A stretch of DNA of 64,000 bases from NCBI RefSeq assembly GCF_036046055.1, contig NZ_CP107939.1:3844001-3908000 (forward strand), given 5' to 3'. Below are positions 61,317 through 64,000 of this stretch, piece after piece. Origin of the DNA: Nocardia sp. NBC_00403 (lineage in GTDB: Bacteria; Actinomycetota; Actinomycetes; Mycobacteriales; Mycobacteriaceae). Numbering within the stretch: the first letter of the stretch is position 1; each line of letters begins with the position of its first letter. The notes under the pieces were generated by a model. The model had not been told where the DNA came from. It made no database searches and was given only the letters and a program-made list of their open reading frames with translations. Both the position numbers and the translations under genes were made by a program.

Positions 61317-61423
61317 GCGCACAGTTCGTTGTTGCCGCGCACAGGGTATAGCTTGTGCGAGGGTGTCACTGGTTATGCGCTAGCTTCCTGGCTGTGCGCC
61401 AGCTCCCCTGGCGATGTGCCAGC
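61317..61423. repeat. Cluster of short degenerate repeats
   Basis: GCGCACAG occurs at 61317-61324 and 61337-61344. From 61375 to 61423 there are about 2.5 degenerate copies of a 19-21-bp unit, best copy TGTGCGCCAGCTCCCCTGGC. The cluster sits at the border between conserved genes and the defence-like region. Confidence 0.5.
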
Positions 61424-61447
61424 GGTGGAGCGGGACCGACGGGTGGA

Positions 61448-62011
61448 ATGGGTTGCGCGGCAGTATTAGTCGCTGTTGGCGCGCTCACCTGGGGGTTCCG
61501 GCCTCCAGGCAACGACCCGTGGTCCCGGATGATGCAGGCTCGTGCGGATCTGGGTCTGATCAGCCACCTGACCTTGGCTGAGCTGACAGTCGCACCGCAC
61601 GAGCTGGTTCCAGCCACCACGATCGTCAGCGGATGTGAGAACCCCCAGGTGCTGCAGCGCATCGCCGAATCCGGTATCGATCGGCCCGCAGTATGTTTCA
61701 GCGAAAACCCGTCGTCATCCGGACAGCTTCTGGCCGAACGAGTCCGCCTCCGATACCACGGAGATTTCGACTGGCCCGGCGTGGCGATCACGGGCCGCCT
61801 CATCGCTGTCGGTGCCGAACCCTGGCGGATGGGCGCTGAGGACTATCTGCGTGCAGTATCCGTGGGTATCCCCCGCATCCCGCTTAGCGGTCGCCCGGTG
61901 GCGACGCCGTGGGAACCCGGTCTGCAACAAGAAATGGAACGCGTCGGCCAGGCCGTCCACGAGGAATCGGTTATGGATGATCTGCTGGGTGAACTGTGGG
62001 ACAGAACCTGA
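61448..62011 (+). pseudogene. JetD-like (DUF2399, Wadjet) protein, C-terminal remnant
   Basis: The frame encodes the C-terminal TOPRIM-like domain of the DUF2399/TIGR02679 type: IVSGCENPQVLQRIAES with the catalytic-type glutamate, then LRYHGDFDWPGVAITGRLIA with the DxD pair, and GAEPWRMGAEDYL. Full-length members have about 400 residues and an N-terminal DNA-binding DUF3323 part, which is absent; only about 175 recognisable residues remain. In Wadjet systems JetD is the nuclease that cuts small circular DNA, together with JetABC, none of which is present here. Confidence 0.65.
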
Positions 62012-62175
62012 TGTTGTTCCGCATCCTGCCGAACGGTTCAGCATGAGCTGCGCGAGCTGGTCGCCCGGTTCTATCCGAATGAGGGTGCCATCGAATCGGA
62101 GCGATGGGCGGCGGCGCCGAGACTGAGGTGAGAGTGGGATGTAGTTGCTTCGCCCCTGTGCTGGCAGCTGGCAAG

Positions 62176-62191
62176 TTGCACTTAAGTGCAA
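62176..62191. promoter_or_regulatory. 16-bp perfect palindrome upstream of helicase gene
   Basis: TTGCACTTAAGTGCAA lies 43 bp before the helicase start. It is AT-centred and unlike its surroundings, so an operator is likely; a small hairpin is the alternative. Confidence 0.6.
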
Positions 62192-62234
62192 GTGCGGCAG
62201 TGGTTTTCGCCATCAGTCGAGTAGGGGTGGGGTT

Positions 62235-64000
62235 GTGGGACGTGATGATCCACGGGTGAGTCGGCAAGCTCGGATTGTGCGCTATTGGCGTGCCGTCGAG
62301 TACTTCACTCCGCAGAAGGTCGACGCGCCCAGCCGCGAAAACGACGTTGTGAACTTGCATCCCGGAGCCACGCTGCCCTGGCATGCGCGCCGCAGCACGC
62401 CACAGGACAGGGTTTGGCGCTACACCGTCTACGCAGGTGTCTTCGGCATCAACCGGGTGCGTGAGGTGCTCGACACAGTACTGGCACCTGACGATGAACC
62501 TTCCGATCCAGGTGGTCGAAAAGAGGGTGAGACCGCCCTGGTGAGCCTGACCCTCGACGACACCGGTCGGCTCTACAAGTCGAGCGTGACACTGTCATCG
62601 TGCGCCTGGGCAGTCGGCCGGACGGTTGGCACCCCAGGACCGGGTGCCGATGACTGGCTCGATGGTTTCGCCGACCAGCAAGCCCGAATGCTGCGGGTCC
62701 TGTTCGACATCGGTGACGGTCGTATTCCTATCGAGGACGGCGAAGTTCGATCTCGCGGCGCGCGGGCCGTGCGATTGGTCGCGGGTGTCGCTGCCCGGAT
62801 CGCGATCGATGCGGGTATCGGTGGGCTCGCTTCGCTTCCTGGACTCGTGGGTTCGGTGATCGAGTCCCGGTTCGGTGAAACAGTGTCGGCGGTGGCGGAA
62901 TCAGTGACCGACGCGATGACCGATGACGCCATCGGGGCGCTCGAGGGCCGCCGTGACGGGGCAGACGACGAATCTGGCGAGACGGCGGCCGCCGAGAAGT
63001 CAACCGGTGAATCACTGGGCACAAAAGTGCTCGAGCTCGATGACCTGGCCGCCATCGCGCGGTGGGTCTCCGAGGAGCTGGGTGTCGACGAGGTACTCGA
63101 GCCGTCACGAATCTGGGTGAAGTGCTTCACCGTGCCACAGCGTCGGGCCGACGAGGTGTCCGGCGACGAACTGCTCAACAGCTTCTACGTCGGTGATCTC
63201 GAACGTGTCGCTCGTGAGCTGGACAGCGGTAACGTCGGCGCCGCGCTGTCGCGATACCTCACCGAGGACGAATCGACGGCAGCGTCGGGCCGGGTCGATG
63301 TGCGCCGGGATCCGTCGGTGTTGTTGCGCGCGGTACACCCGCAGAAGATGCCGTTGGGTCGCTGGCCGGAGAAGCCGACGCGTCCGCTGGCGCTGAGTCA
63401 GCAGTTCGCCATCAACACGATCATTGATGAACTCGCCGATCCGCATGCTCGTGGTATACACGCCGTGAATGGACCACCGGGCACTGGAAAGACGACGATG
63501 CTTCGCGATCTGATCGCCTCGATCATCGTCGACAGGGCCACGGTGCTGTCTGAGCTGTCTCGTCCGCGCGCCGCCTTCGGTGAGCAACAACTTCGATGGG
63601 AAGACGACGAGGGATGGACGCGGAAACTGACTCCGCTGGCAGACGAACTGACCGGTTTCGAGATCGTCTTTGCCTCCTCTAACAACGGCGCCGTCGAGAA
63701 CATCACCTTGGAAGTTCCGTCCGTGGGATCGATCGATCGCGTGGCGTTTCCCGACGCTGAGTATTTCGCGGGCCCGGCGACGTATCTCGCCGAGGTTCCG
63801 TGCTGGGGCGCGATTGCCGCCCGGCTCGGCAAGCGCGCTAATCGCAGGGACTTCGCGCAGCGGTTCTGGTGGGGACCCAGGTCCGCAGGCGACGCCACTG
63901 ACGATCAGGCAGAAGTCGGAATCGACTCGATTCTTCGCGATCTGCAGGAGGTAGCGCCCGACGAGCGTGCCCGGTCATGGCGAGATGCTGTGCAGCGCTT
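62235..64000 (+). CDS. Large Upf1-like SF1 helicase/ATPase with unrecognised N-terminus, 5' part
   Basis: The frame is open to the right edge (588 codons seen). The first 395 residues start VGRDDPRVSRQARIVRYWRA and continue YFTPQKV with no domain I recognise; an acidic linker lies near residue 235-260. The helicase core then begins with a Q-motif-like LALSQQFAINTI, Walker A NGPPGTGKTTML (Lys419) and motif Ia FASSNNGAVENIT, as in Upf1/DNA2-type enzymes. GTG 62235 is supported by AGGGG 7 nt upstream; GTG 62256 is an alternative. It follows a Wadjet remnant and a palindrome, so a role in anti-phage or anti-plasmid defence is inferred. Confidence 0.75.
   Translation, partial: MGRDDPRVSRQARIVRYWRAVEYFTPQKVDAPSRENDVVNLHPGATLPWHARRSTPQDRVWRYTVYAGVFGINRVREVLDTVLAPDDEPSDPGGRKEGETALVSLTLDDTGRLYKSSVTLSSCAWAVGRTVGTPGPGADDWLDGFADQQARMLRVLFDIGDGRIPIEDGEVRSRGARAVRLVAGVAARIAIDAGIGGLASLPGLVGSVIESRFGETVSAVAESVTDAMTDDAIGALEGRRDGADDESGETAAAEKSTGESLGTKVLELDDLAAIARWVSEELGVDEVLEPSRIWVKCFTVPQRRADEVSGDELLNSFYVGDLERVARELDSGNVGAALSRYLTEDESTAASGRVDVRRDPSVLLRAVHPQKMPLGRWPEKPTRPLALSQQFAINTIIDELADPHARGIHAVNGPPGTGKTTMLRDLIASIIVDRATVLSELSRPRAAFGEQQLRWEDDEGWTRKLTPLADELTGFEIVFASSNNGAVENITLEVPSVGSIDRVAFPDAEYFAGPATYLAEVPCWGAIAARLGKRANRRDFAQRFWWGPRSAGDATDDQAEVGIDSILRDLQEVAPDERARSWRDAVQR

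Noticed and set aside
61302..64000. A complete Wadjet system
   Set aside because: Only a JetD C-terminal piece is visible; no JetA, JetB or JetC-like frames occur in the window.

Overview
The window is high-GC actinobacterial DNA, most likely from Nocardia or a close relative. The order polA, rpsA, coaE, uvrB, universal-stress gene, uvrA, infC-rpmI-rplT, rRNA methyltransferase matches the mycobacterial chromosome as I recall it (Rv1629 to Rv1644), but here accessory blocks separate those genes. The protein types (DevR/DevS, CoaE-GrpB fusion, S1 ending, DUF1844 before infC) fit Corynebacteriales.

Layout. 1-4.9 kb: the end of a branched-chain amino acid binding-protein gene, then livHMGF. 5-8.3 kb: an NTF2-like gene and polA. 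8.4-12 kb: a DUF6191 membrane protein, a leucine/valine-rich leader peptide before a stand-alone LeuA regulatory-domain gene, thioredoxin, a 2H phosphoesterase and an isopropylmalate dehydrogenase-like gene. 12-23.9 kb: accessory genes (secreted carboxylesterase, polar amino acid ABC transporter, LysR/FAD oxidase pair, SPFH protein with an unlisted 50-residue ribbon-helix-helix gene, SDR/TetR pair, cold-shock protein, methyltransferase). 24.2-25.7 kb: rpsA. 25.9-33 kb: a decay zone between rpsA and coaE and just after coaE, with remnants of MerR, thioredoxin reductase, MFS, SPFH, phospholipase C and PPOX genes. 33-36 kb: two DUF402 paralogues behind a triple 16-bp repeat, then a methyltransferase/TetR pair around a 38-bp perfect palindrome. 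36-43 kb: uvrB, VOC/AraC, DoxX, a stress protein, HelD. 43-46.5 kb: monooxygenase, GGDEF protein, orphan ketosynthase. 46.5-49.9 kb: a DevS-like sensor kinase, a ribosome hibernation factor and a DevR-like regulator, which form a dormancy module. 50-55.4 kb: glycogen debranching-type enzyme and uvrA. 55.5-58.4 kb: hydrolase remnant, FAD monooxygenase with TetR, DUF1844. 58.7-61.3 kb: a leader with two terminator-like hairpins, infC (apparently starting at ATC), rpmI, rplT, rRNA methyltransferase. 61.4-64 kb: a JetD-like (Wadjet) remnant and the first 588 codons of a large Upf1-like helicase with an unrecognised N-terminal region, which looks like the edge of a defence island.

Themes. Several cores start leaderless (a -10 hexamer about 7 nt before GTG/ATG at polA, uvrB and the debranching gene). 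Many local regulators sit beside clear palindromic operators. The most interesting items are the leucine-attenuator/LeuA-domain gene, the DevS-hibernation factor-DevR module with its hexapeptide repeat, the SPFH/RHH pair, the infC leader, and the helicase beside the Wadjet remnant. All calls come from reading the sequence; no database search was run.
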